A model generated the notes under the pieces. It was not told the DNA's origin. It was given only the letters and a program-made list of their open reading frames with translations, and did not search any database. Positions 35,797 to 44,467 of a DNA stretch of 64,000 bases are shown here, piece after piece. Source of the stretch: Clostridium sp. M62/1 (lineage in GTDB: Bacteria > Bacillota > Clostridia > Lachnospirales > Lachnospiraceae); NCBI RefSeq assembly GCF_020736365.1, contig NZ_CP085988.1, positions 3,576,001-3,640,000 on the forward strand. The letters are read 5' to 3'. Position 1 is the first letter of the stretch; each line of letters begins with the position of its first letter. A program made the translations under genes and the position numbers.

Positions 35797-36843
35797 CTAC
35801 TCCTTTGGAACCTTTCCAAAATCTACTTCCCGGCCTATTTCCCACAGATGCTCCATATGCCTCTTGTAGATATCATAGAACTGCTCCCCCTTCCTGAATT
35901 CCACATAAAGGCAGTCCGAAGGAGGCACATCAAACAGCAGATGGTTCGCCCCGATCACGCCGTTATCTCTGTCCACGTCCCTGGCTATGATGTTTGTCCA
36001 CAAGGGTTCCTTTACCTCTTTAACAATAAGATTTTTATTCAGAAACTCCTCCTGATACGTCTTTAACCGCATCAGGGTGATCCTGATCATACTTTTCATT
36101 TTATCATATCCTGCCCCAAGCTGTATGCAGTTTTTCTTCAGGCCTTCATTGGAGAGAAGAATGAGCTTTACCTCCAGTCCGCGGCTTAAAAGCTCATGCA
36201 GCAGTGTAGGTGAATCGTACAGGGAATTCAGAGAATTCCCTGTAATAAAAATACTTTTCTCTGCCTTCTCAATAAACTCTTTGACAGGCTTTCTCTCTCT
36301 AATCCATCCAAATCTCTGTTCATATCTGATCCAGCCTTCTGTCTTTCCTTCCTCGTCTCTTATTTCCTTCCGTTTATCATTGAGAGTCTTTAAAATTGAA
36401 GCCTTCAAATCGTCCTTATTGCTCCAAAACATCACAGTTCCATTAGACTTTACCTTTTCCCGAAATTGGTTCAGGCGGGCGATGCCGTCTTCTGTCCGCT
36501 CTACCCTGGCTGCCGGTAGCGTATCCGGCTTCTCATGAATGAATGCAAAAACGGGTTTATTCTCTCGTATGGCATAGTCAAATTCCATCTCTGTATAGCC
36601 CACAGGCATACCTCTGTCATCTTTCCCCAGTGAACCATATCTTCCTCCCAGTACCAGGAGATAAAAATCACTGTCATCTATGACTTTTTTAATGATGTCC
36701 CATTGTTTTTTATCGGAAGCCGGAAAAAGTTCCATACCGGCAGGAAAGCAATCCATTTCCAGAATAGCCTGCACGGCTTCTTTTCTCTCCTCTTTCAAAT
36801 CCTCATACGTAGAACTTACAAAAACCTGATACCTTGCCTCCAT
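35797..36843 (-). CDS. DUF4062 protein with PLD-like C-terminal half
   Basis: This 348-residue protein opens with a DUF4062 domain (about 1-165): YQVFVSSTYEDLKEER, then DFYLLVLGGRYGSLG and YTEMEFDYAIRENKPVFAFIH, a TIR/SLOG-like nucleotide-binding Rossmann fold. The second half (about 175-340) begins KPVKEFIEKAEKSIFITGNSL and has the strand and helix pattern of a PLD-like domain, but I see no HKD catalytic motif. DUF4062 proteins are found with NTPases and in conflict-related genes; a defence or signalling role is plausible but inferred. It uses GGGGG as ribosome site and is less GC-rich than its neighbours. Confidence 0.85.
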   Translation of the reverse strand: MEARYQVFVSSTYEDLKEERKEAVQAILEMDCFPAGMELFPASDKKQWDIIKKVIDDSDFYLLVLGGRYGSLGKDDRGMPVGYTEMEFDYAIRENKPVFAFIHEKPDTLPAARVERTEDGIARLNQFREKVKSNGTVMFWSNKDDLKASILKTLNDKRKEIRDEEGKTEGWIRYEQRFGWIRERKPVKEFIEKAEKSIFITGNSLNSLYDSPTLLHELLSRGLEVKLILLSNEGLKKNCIQLGAGYDKMKSMIRITLMRLKTYQEEFLNKNLIVKEVKEPLWTNIIARDVDRDNGVIGANHLLFDVPPSDCLYVEFRKGEQFYDIYKRHMEHLWEIGREVDFGKVPKE

Positions 36844-36950
36844 AATCTGTGTATTTCCCCCTTTTTATCTTCTGGCCTTCTAAGCCGTATTTGCTTTTCT
36901 CCAGCTCTCAATCCCTCAGCTTTCCTCCATACTGCTCAGCACTTTAGCTT

Positions 36951-37430
36951 TTACTTGTGGTACGGCGCCCCCTCGATAATCCTGTAGCTCCTGTAAATCT
37001 GCTCCAGAAGCACCACCCTCATCAGCTGGTGCGGAAATGTCATTTTGGAAAAGCTCAGTGCGAAATCCGCTCTCTTCATCACCCGCTCGGACAGCCCGAG
37101 AGAGCCTCCAATCACAAACTGCACATGACTCACGCCATTGATGCCAAGCCGGTCTATTTTCTCTGCCAGCTCCTCAGAGTCCAGCATTTTTCCCTCAATG
37201 GCCAGGGCAATCACATAGGCTCCATCTTTGATGTGGGAGAGAATCCGCTCTCCCTCCCTGTCCTTGATCTGTTCCTCCACAGCAGCCCCTGCCCTGTCCG
37301 GTGTTTTTTCATCTGCAACCTGCACGATCTCCAGCTTGCAGTATCTGGACAGCCTCTTCGCATACTCGGAAATCGCCGCCTCAAAAAAGCGCTCCTTAAT
37401 CTTCCCCACAGCAATCACTGTGATTTTCAC
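36951..37430 (-). CDS. rlmH: 23S rRNA pseudouridine-1915 N3-methyltransferase RlmH
   Basis: This 159-residue SPOUT-class methyltransferase begins at a GTG (37430) with GGGAGG upstream. It has ITVIAVGKIKERFF at the start, the trefoil-knot segments FVIGGSLGLS and ALSFSKMTFPHQLMRVVLLEQIYRSYRI, and ends GAPYHK; the C-terminal aromatic-His tail is the hallmark of the family. It methylates pseudouridine 1915 in helix 69. Its first 35 bases overlap the end of the upstream hydrolase gene. Confidence 0.96.
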   Translation of the reverse strand: MKITVIAVGKIKERFFEAAISEYAKRLSRYCKLEIVQVADEKTPDRAGAAVEEQIKDREGERILSHIKDGAYVIALAIEGKMLDSEELAEKIDRLGINGVSHVQFVIGGSLGLSERVMKRADFALSFSKMTFPHQLMRVVLLEQIYRSYRIIEGAPYHK

Positions 37431-38559
37431 ACTCTTTTCCTCCCTTTCTCCTGTCCTCTTTTGCCGCTTTTTTCACCGGTCCTCCGATTTCTCCTCTTAT
37501 CATGGAGATCAGAAGTCCCCTTGCCCTCTCCTGCACTTCTGGTCTGTGGGTTTTGACTCTCTTAACCACCCGGCCTTCGGCCTTCCTCTGAATTTTGTAT
37601 ACAATACAGAGAAATTCTCCGACCTCCTCCCAGGCTTCCCGGCTCTCCGGGATCAAGTCAAGCCCCATCTGAAATACATGGAACATACCGCTGTAGACAG
37701 AAGTTCTCACCCTCACCCCGGCCTTTTTAGCCTTTTCTGACACAGAGAGCGTGTCACTGAGCAGCACCTCGTAATCTCCCACCTGCATCAGCATGGGCGG
37801 AAATCCCGAAAAATCTCCAAACAGCGGGGACAGATAGGGATCCGCCGGGTCTGCCTCTCCGATATAGCTGCACTGGTACAGCATATTCTCCCTGGAATTT
37901 CCAAACAGCGGATCCAGCTCATATCTGCTTTCGTAGGACTCTCCCCCGAGGGTCACATCGGTCCAGGGCGACATGGTGATCACACCGCCGGGCAGCGGCA
38001 TCCCATGATCCTTCAGATAGTGAACCAGGGCAAGAGCCAGACCTCCTCCTGCGGAGTCTCCTGCCACTGCGATCTTCTCCGGCTCATACTTCTTTTCCTC
38101 TAAAAGCCACCTGTAGCCATCCACAGCATCCATCAGAGCGGCCGGGAAGGGATATTCCGGGGCAACGCGGTAGTCCACGCTCAGCACATCTGCCCCGTAG
38201 CCGAGCTTTGAATATCTGACGGCAAATCTCCTGTAAATATTTTTCATGGGGCCAATGTAACCGCCTCCGTGAAGCTGCAGAACCACGCGGCCGGTCACCG
38301 TATGCTCCAAAGTCAGATACTCCATCGTGCAGTTAGGCGCCTCCACCAGCTCATACACATAGCCCGCCGGACACCGCCAGGCCGGCTCCACCGGATTTTT
38401 TCTGAATTCCCCCGTCTGTATGGGCTTTTTCAGGGCTGTCTCCATCACATCGCTCATCATCTCTCTCGTCAGCCTGCCCATAGCGCTTACCTTCGTCCGC
38501 CTTTTTCGGTCTTTTCTTACCTTCTCCTCTCTTCTTTCCATTCTATTATCAAAAATCAT
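37396..38559 (-). CDS. Alpha/beta hydrolase, hormone-sensitive-lipase type
   Basis: This 387-residue esterase has the HSL oxyanion motif LHGGGYIG, the nucleophile elbow GDSAGGG, the acid in a PP-LMQVGDYEVLLSD segment and the catalytic His in SGMFHVFQMG. The first 27 residues are basic and may not be translated: the ATG at 38478 (MGRLTREMM) is an alternative start. The C-terminal 50 residues are basic and run into rlmH in another frame. It is placed just after an acyltransferase-type gene on the same strand, and the two probably act on the same ester substrate. Confidence 0.88.
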   Translation of the reverse strand: MIFDNRMERREEKVRKDRKRRTKVSAMGRLTREMMSDVMETALKKPIQTGEFRKNPVEPAWRCPAGYVYELVEAPNCTMEYLTLEHTVTGRVVLQLHGGGYIGPMKNIYRRFAVRYSKLGYGADVLSVDYRVAPEYPFPAALMDAVDGYRWLLEEKKYEPEKIAVAGDSAGGGLALALVHYLKDHGMPLPGGVITMSPWTDVTLGGESYESRYELDPLFGNSRENMLYQCSYIGEADPADPYLSPLFGDFSGFPPMLMQVGDYEVLLSDTLSVSEKAKKAGVRVRTSVYSGMFHVFQMGLDLIPESREAWEEVGEFLCIVYKIQRKAEGRVVKRVKTHRPEVQERARGLLISMIRGEIGGPVKKAAKEDRRKGGKECENHSDCCGED

Positions 38560-38678
38560 CAGTCCGCCTGTTCCTTTCTGTTTCCGGGTTCATCCCTCTG
38601 CCTTTCCGTTTTCCTGCATGTTCTTCTCCCCCTGAAATGCCAGCGTCCTCCCCCTTTTGATTTTTCCCTTTTATCTCT

Positions 38679-40607
38679 CTACAGATGGAACCTTCTCCTC
38701 AGCTCCCGCAGTACGCTCCTGCTGCCGGCGAGCACCGTAGTGCAAAGCAGAATGAGGGCTGCTCCCGCAGTAAGAAGGGACAGAAATGGGCGCGTCACCA
38801 GACCTGCCCCCCAAAGTGCCAGAGGAATGAGGCAGAAAATGGTGATGACAATCTGGTACATAAAATAGCTCTGCCAGTTCAGCCGGTTCACTGTCATCAG
38901 TCCGCCCACAGCCGCCACATCAAACAGCAGCAGGCTTGGCACAGCATAGTTAAATGCCCAGCCCTCATATCCCAGGTTCCAGTCAATCAGCACAAGAACT
39001 GCAATGGCCCCAAGCGACTGCCTGAATATTTTCCCCGCCAGATTGGAATTTCTGAGCAGAGAAAAACGCACAGTCATGGCCGCATAGGCTATTCCTGCAA
39101 TGGTTATCACAGACCACCACCGCCCCAGCCAGCGATAGGTAGCTGCATTGGCAATCCCTGTGACAGCGGCGATGATAAACAAGGTCCCGTAAAACCATGG
39201 CATCATCTTTCTGATTCTCCCCGTCTCGGCCGCAGCCTCGGGGTAATTTCCCCGAGCATAGGGGGAGGCCACAACCCCGTTCTCCTCCCTTCCTGTCAAA
39301 ACCCCCTGTTCGTCCAGCCAGCCATAGAAATAGTCCTGAAGCCTTCTGTCCTGGGACGCGCTTGAAAATGTTATGTCTACCTTATCCCCAAAAGCGGCCA
39401 CTCCGCACTTCACCGGCTGCTTTTTTGAGACTCCGATGATCACGTGAAAATCGCGGATACTGTCCCGGAGTCCCTCCTTCATCTCCACAGCCCCCAGGTT
39501 GGACAGCGTCAGCGTATAGGCTCTGGTATTTCTCAGAAAAATCAGCCTGGTTATCCGCGTTTTAAGGGCCAGCGGCGTAATTCTCACATACCACTTCTTC
39601 TCCCTGGAAACATTGTAGGAGATGGTCTCCTCCAGGCGCTCCCTCACAATCTTCTCATCCATCTGGCGGCTGACCTCCGAGAGAACCTCGTTAAAATTTT
39701 CCGGCTGTCTCTCCTCCGGAAATGAGATATTTGTGACTGCAAAAAAATTGGCCAGCGTGTCTGACTCAAAGAATGCCCTCAGATTAATGGGAAGGTTAAC
39801 AGCTACCGGCTCCCTTTTTGTCCTGCCCTCCAGATAGACCTGAATGACTGACCAGAGGAGCAGCGCAGCCAGGTACTTCGTCATGCTGACCCCCTCATGC
39901 CTGCAGAGAGTTTTAAATCGGTTCAGATCCACATATCCGTGATAGACAGCGGTCTGGCCAAGAGGAAGCCATTTCCCCCGAAGCTGAAAGGCGCTCCTGC
40001 CGCCATACCCTCTGTGTTCCCGTTTCCGGTAATGAAGAAGATAGCTGTCAGAAGCGCGGCCCCTTGCCTTCTCCTTCACCGTGCACATCTCATCCCGGGA
40101 TATGCTTCGCGGGCATTCTGCCGTTCTGGATTGTTCCGGCCCTGCCCCCGGCTTTTCCCCGGGCACATCCTCCTCCAGATAAATTTCCACCAGCCTCTTC
40201 AGGAAATTCATGGCCCCCATTCCATCTGTGAGGGCATGAAACACTTCAAAATTGATCCGGGTTCCAAAATAGCTGACCCGAAAGGGATACATCTGATTTC
40301 CCTGAGGTTCAATATATTTACATAAAAAGGCCGTCTCCTGCTCCACAGACGGTTCCCGCGTATTTGTTTCAAAGTAGTACCAGAAAAAACCGCGCCGAAG
40401 CCTGACACGAAACACTTCAAACTCCGGAAGGGTTCTCATAAGCGCCCTCTGAAGGCCCTCCGGCGAGATCTCCCTGTCTAAAACCGCGCTGACGCGGAAC
40501 ACATTGCTTAGATCCTCTCCTGTTACCATGGCAAACAGCTTTCCCGTATTGTCAAGCCGCCTCCATCCGGCTCCCTGAATCTGCTTTCTTTCTCTGTGCC
40601 GCCTCAT
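38679..40607 (-). CDS. Condensation/alcohol-acyltransferase-like protein with membrane C-terminal domain (DUF6320-like)
   Basis: This 642-residue protein has a soluble N-terminal domain (about 1-455) of the BAHD/condensation/PapA fold, with the catalytic HxxxDG motif in FHALTDGMGAMNF and later LPINLRAFF and LSNLGAV segments. The C-terminal part (about 480-640) holds about six hydrophobic helices. The pattern fits Firmicutes acyltransferase fusions I associate with the DUF6320 label. It likely transfers an acyl group to an alcohol or lipid at the membrane; the substrate is unknown. The esterase gene 119 bases downstream is a natural partner. GAGAGGAG precedes the ATG. Confidence 0.8.
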   Translation of the reverse strand: MRRHRERKQIQGAGWRRLDNTGKLFAMVTGEDLSNVFRVSAVLDREISPEGLQRALMRTLPEFEVFRVRLRRGFFWYYFETNTREPSVEQETAFLCKYIEPQGNQMYPFRVSYFGTRINFEVFHALTDGMGAMNFLKRLVEIYLEEDVPGEKPGAGPEQSRTAECPRSISRDEMCTVKEKARGRASDSYLLHYRKREHRGYGGRSAFQLRGKWLPLGQTAVYHGYVDLNRFKTLCRHEGVSMTKYLAALLLWSVIQVYLEGRTKREPVAVNLPINLRAFFESDTLANFFAVTNISFPEERQPENFNEVLSEVSRQMDEKIVRERLEETISYNVSREKKWYVRITPLALKTRITRLIFLRNTRAYTLTLSNLGAVEMKEGLRDSIRDFHVIIGVSKKQPVKCGVAAFGDKVDITFSSASQDRRLQDYFYGWLDEQGVLTGREENGVVASPYARGNYPEAAAETGRIRKMMPWFYGTLFIIAAVTGIANAATYRWLGRWWSVITIAGIAYAAMTVRFSLLRNSNLAGKIFRQSLGAIAVLVLIDWNLGYEGWAFNYAVPSLLLFDVAAVGGLMTVNRLNWQSYFMYQIVITIFCLIPLALWGAGLVTRPFLSLLTAGAALILLCTTVLAGSRSVLRELRRRFHL

Positions 40608-40645
40608 GAAAACTCCTCTCTGGCTCCTGCACGGATGAACAGTTC

Positions 40646-41134
40646 CTAAAACTCCAGAAGCATATCATACCAGACAGCATTCCCATGGACAGACTCAGAC
40701 AGCCCCTGGTTTACATAGCCGAACTTTTCATAGTAATGAATCAGCCTGTCCTTGCATGTAAGGATCATTCCCGCCCTTCCTTTTTTTCTGGCGTCTTCTA
40801 TCAGAGTTCTCATCAGAAGCTCTGCAATTCCCCTCCTTCTCTCCTGGGGGATCACGTCCAGGCCAAATACGCTCTGATATCTGCCGTCCGGCCTGTGAAG
40901 ACTGCTGTCCTCATACATTTCATCCCGGATCGTTCTCTCGTCCGTAACGCATCCATTGATAAAGCCCACCAGCTGTCCGTCTTTCTCCGCCACCAGAAAG
41001 CTGTCCGGGAATGCCTCGATCCGGGCCCGGAAAGCGTCTCTTCCCGCTGCCTCAGCTTCCGGAAAGCATTCTGCTTCCACTGCAGTCACCCTTTCTAAAT
41101 CCTCCGGTTTTACCTTCCTTATTACAATATCCAT
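40646..41134 (-). CDS. GNAT-family N-acetyltransferase
   Basis: This 162-residue protein is a single GNAT domain: DIVIRKVKPEDLERV at the start, the QxxG/A-type acetyl-CoA loop in IPQERRRGIAELLMR, and a C-terminal LIHYYEKFGYVNQG segment. It resembles spermidine/amine-acetyltransferase-like members but the substrate is not determinable. A GAGGAG site precedes the ATG. It lies 39 bases upstream of the acyltransferase gene, which has the same orientation. Confidence 0.9.
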   Translation of the reverse strand: MDIVIRKVKPEDLERVTAVEAECFPEAEAAGRDAFRARIEAFPDSFLVAEKDGQLVGFINGCVTDERTIRDEMYEDSSLHRPDGRYQSVFGLDVIPQERRRGIAELLMRTLIEDARKKGRAGMILTCKDRLIHYYEKFGYVNQGLSESVHGNAVWYDMLLEF

Positions 41135-41252
41135 TGTTTCTCCTCTCTTTCGCAGAATCTGCTCTTTTCCGGCCTCATCCTGCTTCCTCCTATCAGAAAA
41201 TGGCTTCCCCTGTCAGGGCTGCCGCCATTCCAAACAGCCCCCTTACAGAGAG

Positions 41253-41275
41253 AAAACCCGGCAAAGCCGGGCTCA
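41253..41275 (-). terminator. Terminator of the comEA-response regulator unit
   Basis: On the minus strand GCCCGGC-ttt-GCCGGG is followed by TTTTCTCTC. It lies about 95 bases after the response-regulator stop. Confidence 0.8.
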
Positions 41276-41368
41276 GGTGCCGGAAAACCGGCCCCTTTGA
41301 AATTTATACTTCCGCTGTACCTATCTCCTGTTGCATCCAGCATCGGGACACAGGCCTCTCTCTGACGC

Positions 41369-42067
41369 CTAAGCTCTGAAATAATATCCCACGCCCCATT
41401 TCGTGTGGACATACTTGGGATCGCTTGGACTGGGCTCAATCTTTTCTCTGAGCCTTCTCACATGGACATCCACAGTGCGGACATCTCCGCCTCCCGCCGC
41501 CTTATTTCCCCAGACGTATCCTAAAAGCTCCTCTCTGCTGTATACCTTATTGGGATTGCAGACCAGAAGCTCCAGCAGATCAAACTCCTTTGCCGTCAGG
41601 TTAATCTCTCTGTCCCCGATAAAAACTCTCCTGCTGTCTGTGTCCAGCTTCAGCTCCCCAACCGTTATGGTCCGGCTCTGGGGCTGTGCATCCTTCCTGG
41701 AACGGCGTGTGCTCCGCCTCATAATGGCCTTGATCCTGGCCTTAACCTCCAATATGTTAAACGGCTTTGTTATATAATCATCTGCGCCGTATTCCAGCCC
41801 CAGAATCTTATCCATATCTCCGCCTTTGGCGGTCAGCATAATAATCGGCATCTCCGAAAACTCCCGGATTGCCTGGCACACCTCAAATCCATCCCGCTTT
41901 GGAAGCATCACATCGAGAAGCACAATATCGTACTCCTTTTCCCTGGCCATCTCGATTGCCTCCTCGCCGTCGTATGCACAGTCTACCTCCATTCCCTCCT
42001 GCTCAAGGCTGAAACGGATTCCCTTCACAATCAGTTTTTCATCATCTACCACTAAGACCTTCGCCAT
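41369..42067 (-). CDS. OmpR/PhoB-family response regulator, no adjacent kinase
   Basis: This 232-residue protein has a receiver domain (about 3-115; acidic pair in VVDDE, phospho-acceptor Asp in VLLDVMLPKRDG, Thr in MLTAKG, Lys in ITKPF) and a winged-helix DNA-binding domain (about 135-230; VWGNKAAGGGDVRTVDVHVRRLREK, quoted here only by its ends, VWGNKA and DVHVRRLR). It resembles WalR/YycF-type regulators. No histidine kinase follows; an intrinsic terminator does. It starts 22 bases after comEA, so the two share a transcript. Confidence 0.92.
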   Translation of the reverse strand: MAKVLVVDDEKLIVKGIRFSLEQEGMEVDCAYDGEEAIEMAREKEYDIVLLDVMLPKRDGFEVCQAIREFSEMPIIMLTAKGGDMDKILGLEYGADDYITKPFNILEVKARIKAIMRRSTRRSRKDAQPQSRTITVGELKLDTDSRRVFIGDREINLTAKEFDLLELLVCNPNKVYSREELLGYVWGNKAAGGGDVRTVDVHVRRLREKIEPSPSDPKYVHTKWGVGYYFRA

Positions 42068-42089
42068 TTTCCCACCTCTTCACCACGTC

Positions 42090-42884
42090 CTATACCGTGA
42101 TACTGTCCTTTATCTTCTGAAATGCAGCCTCCTTAATTCCAGAGACCTTCATGATATCCTCAATCCTTTTAAAGCTGCCATGCTCCTGACGGTAACGGAT
42201 AATATCGTCGGCCCTGGCCTGCCCGATCCCGGTCAGAGTCATCAGCTCCCCCCTGGAAGCTGTGTTGATATTGACCTTTACCTGCCCGGCTGCCTGGCCC
42301 TGTCCGGAGCCAGTCCCGGCTGTCTGGCCGCCTGAAATTCCGGCTCCCAGCCCAGGCTGCTGTTCTGAAAGACGCTTTGCCTCCTCCCTGTCCGGAACCT
42401 GAATCTTCATTCCGTCGCTGACCTCCTGAGCCATATTCAGGTAATCGGCGGCCCCGTTTTCCGTACAGCCTCCAGCCATCTCGACTGCCTCGTAGACACG
42501 GCTTCCCGCCGGCATCTCATAGACTCCCGGAAAAACCACCTCGCCGCAGACATGGACAAAAACTGACTCTTCCCGGGCTTTGCTGCTCCCCTGAGTCTTT
42601 GTCTCTTCCCCGCAAGGCTGCTGCGTTTTCCCGCTGTCCTGACTCCCAACCCCGGCATCCCTGTCCTTCCGGCTCTCAGACATGCTGTCGTCCTGTTTTC
42701 GGGTATCGCCTTCATCTGTCAGAAAGGTATCTTCCTCCTCTGTGTCCAGAACAAACTGCTCCTCACGGACACGGTTCTCCTCCGGCCGGACATACCGGCT
42801 TCCGATATAGCATATGCCGGCTGCAAGCACACATATAACAGCCAGGATCACTTTCATCCTGTCTCTCAGCTTCCCATTCTTCAT
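42090..42884 (-). CDS. comEA: ComEA-like DNA-binding competence protein
   Basis: This 264-residue membrane-anchored protein has one N-terminal membrane helix (about 10-28), a long charged and Gln/Ser-rich linker (about 35-105), an SLBB domain (about 107-165; VHVCGEVVFPGVYEMPAGS) and a C-terminal double helix-hairpin-helix (about 200-264; VNINTASRGELMTLTGIG and SFKRIEDIMKVSGIKE). ComEA receptors bind incoming double-stranded DNA outside the membrane. No comEC or comEB is next to it in this window. GGGAGG precedes the ATG. Confidence 0.92.
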   Translation of the reverse strand: MKNGKLRDRMKVILAVICVLAAGICYIGSRYVRPEENRVREEQFVLDTEEEDTFLTDEGDTRKQDDSMSESRKDRDAGVGSQDSGKTQQPCGEETKTQGSSKAREESVFVHVCGEVVFPGVYEMPAGSRVYEAVEMAGGCTENGAADYLNMAQEVSDGMKIQVPDREEAKRLSEQQPGLGAGISGGQTAGTGSGQGQAAGQVKVNINTASRGELMTLTGIGQARADDIIRYRQEHGSFKRIEDIMKVSGIKEAAFQKIKDSITV

Positions 42885-42997
42885 ATGTATCGTACCTCCC
42901 GTCTGTCTGGCGGAAGATACTGTTATGCCTGTACCCCTATTCTACCTAAAACCCCGTTTAAACACAAGCACTAAATCGTCCATTCAAAGCAGGTTTG

Positions 42998-43432
42998 TCA
43001 GCTTTCCCACCTAAAGATCACAATCCCTGCAATCGCCACGGCTGCCCCGATGGCCTTTCTCCACTCAAATCCTGCCTTGTCCACGCCGAACAGTCCCAGC
43101 ACCTCTATCCCATACGCCACAAGGATCTGGGCCACCACAATGAGAAGTGCAGCCTTCGCCGGACCCAGAGCGCTCATGCTCTTGATCACTGTGTAGGTAA
43201 TAAGAGCTCCCAGGACACCACCAATCAGCATATATTTAGGCGTCACCTGCATGAGCCCGCCAATCCTGTCGCGCCCCGAAAACAGCCAGAATACCACACA
43301 GGTGAGAAAGGCTGAGGCCTGTACCCATCCGGCAGACACCCACACACTCGTCTGTTTTGTCACCTCTGTATTAAACACTCCCTGAATGCTCATCAGAGCC
43401 CCTGATGCAAGGGCCACGATTAATCCCCACAT
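42998..43432 (-). CDS. DMT-superfamily small transporter (YdcZ/DUF606 type)
   Basis: The ATG at 43432 yields 144 residues; an earlier in-frame ATG at 43477 lies inside a hairpin and has no ribosome site. Five hydrophobic helices in the DUF606 pattern (LIVALASGALMSIQGVFN, GALITYTVIKSMSALGPAKAALLIVVAQ, of which the ends are GALITYTV and AALLIVVAQ) indicate a half-size drug/metabolite transporter that would act as a dimer. Unusually, its GGAGG site forms part of the 3' arm of a terminator-like hairpin, so translation or transcription may be conditional. Confidence 0.85.
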   Translation of the reverse strand: MWGLIVALASGALMSIQGVFNTEVTKQTSVWVSAGWVQASAFLTCVVFWLFSGRDRIGGLMQVTPKYMLIGGVLGALITYTVIKSMSALGPAKAALLIVVAQILVAYGIEVLGLFGVDKAGFEWRKAIGAAVAIAGIVIFRWES

Positions 43433-43481
43433 AAAAAAACCTCCATGGCTTAAGATACCTCTAGTATCCCTCGCCATGGAG
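43433..43481 (-). promoter_or_regulatory. Hairpin plus T-run overlapping the ribosome site of the DMT gene
   Basis: On the minus strand CTCCATGGC (43481-43473) pairs with GCCATGGAG (43449-43441), with a nested GATAC/GTATC stem in the loop, and is followed by GTTTTTTT and then directly ATG. The GGAGG ribosome site is inside the 3' arm. It can act as terminator of the upstream SIMPL gene and as an attenuator for the transporter. Confidence 0.7.
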
Positions 43482-43518
43482 ATTTTTATGTATGGTTTCC
43501 CGCTTTTCCCGCCATGAA

Positions 43519-44265
43519 CTACTGGATGGAAAAGTCCACATTTACATTGGCTTCGATTTCGATTTCTCCGCCCATCACATCGATGCTTCCCGTATCTGCC
43601 GCAAGGCCTGCTTCCTCCGCTTCCATCATAAGGTTGGAAGCCTTCGTATAGCGCGGCTGCTGATCAGAGCTCAGCTCATTTATATTTATCACAGCTCCCA
43701 GCTGACAGCCGCCTGCCTCAGCCATGGCCTGAGCCTTGATCTTTGCGCTCTCAATGGCCATCTTCAGGGCCTCCTGGTATTTCTCATCAAAGGTACTGCA
43801 CAGATAGGACACCGAGTCAATCTGATTGGCCCCGGCCTCCACGACTGCCTTCAGGACAGTTCCCGCATTGTCAATGGGGATATCCCTTACGGTTACTCTG
43901 GAACTCATCTCATAGCCGGTAACAGTCTTTCCCGAATCCCAGTCATATACCGGATTCAGCCCAAAGCTGGCTGTCTGAATGGAGGACTCTTCAATCCCCT
44001 GGGCTTTCAGCGCCTCAATCACACGCTGCAGATCCTCACTGTTTTTCGTCTGGCAGGCCTTGGCATCTTCTGCCTGGGAGTAGACCGTCAGCTGAATCTG
44101 CGCGATATCCGGCTCAGCCGTAACGGTCTCTGAACTGTTCACATTGATAATATGAGACTTTGCAGTCTCCACGGTCACTGTCCCTCCTGCGGTTCCCGCT
44201 GCGCAGGCAGTGATTCCCAGCGCGCCGGCCAGAACTGCGGCAGCAATCATCCCTCTTTTTTTCAT
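43519..44265 (-). CDS. SIMPL-domain (DUF541) lipoprotein
   Basis: The ATG at 44265 with GAGGAAGGA upstream gives 248 residues. A signal peptide ends in the lipobox LGITAC (Cys about 21), so it is a membrane-anchored lipoprotein. The mature part is one SIMPL domain (about 45-240): INVNSSETVTAEPDIAQIQL, DLQRVIEALKAQGIEESSIQT and SAKIKAQAMAEAGG, which are the family blocks. SIMPL proteins form oligomeric ring-like assemblies in the cell envelope, with no enzymatic role known. Confidence 0.9.
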   Translation of the reverse strand: MKKRGMIAAAVLAGALGITACAAGTAGGTVTVETAKSHIINVNSSETVTAEPDIAQIQLTVYSQAEDAKACQTKNSEDLQRVIEALKAQGIEESSIQTASFGLNPVYDWDSGKTVTGYEMSSRVTVRDIPIDNAGTVLKAVVEAGANQIDSVSYLCSTFDEKYQEALKMAIESAKIKAQAMAEAGGCQLGAVININELSSDQQPRYTKASNLMMEAEEAGLAADTGSIDVMGGEIEIEANVNVDFSIQ

Positions 44266-44373
44266 AAAATCCTTCCTCTCTGCATGGTTCATCTTATCTG
44301 TCTTTTCCTCTTCTCCATTTCCCCCCTTCCCTCAAAGCACCTTTCCCTTCTGTCGGCTGCTCCTGCATAATAA

Positions 44374-44424
44374 AAAGACATCTATTCTGAATTTATTATA
44401 CAAAAAAAACAGAATAGATGCTTT
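44374..44424 (-). terminator. Terminator of folD
   Basis: CATCTATTCTG (44379-44389) pairs with CAGAATAGATG (44410-44420), an 11-bp stem. On the minus strand it is followed by TCTTTTTA. It lies 44 bases after the folD stop. Confidence 0.75.
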
Positions 44425-44467
44425 TCTTTTCTCTTAAGCTTTGCTGTCAGATTTCTAAAACCCAGCT

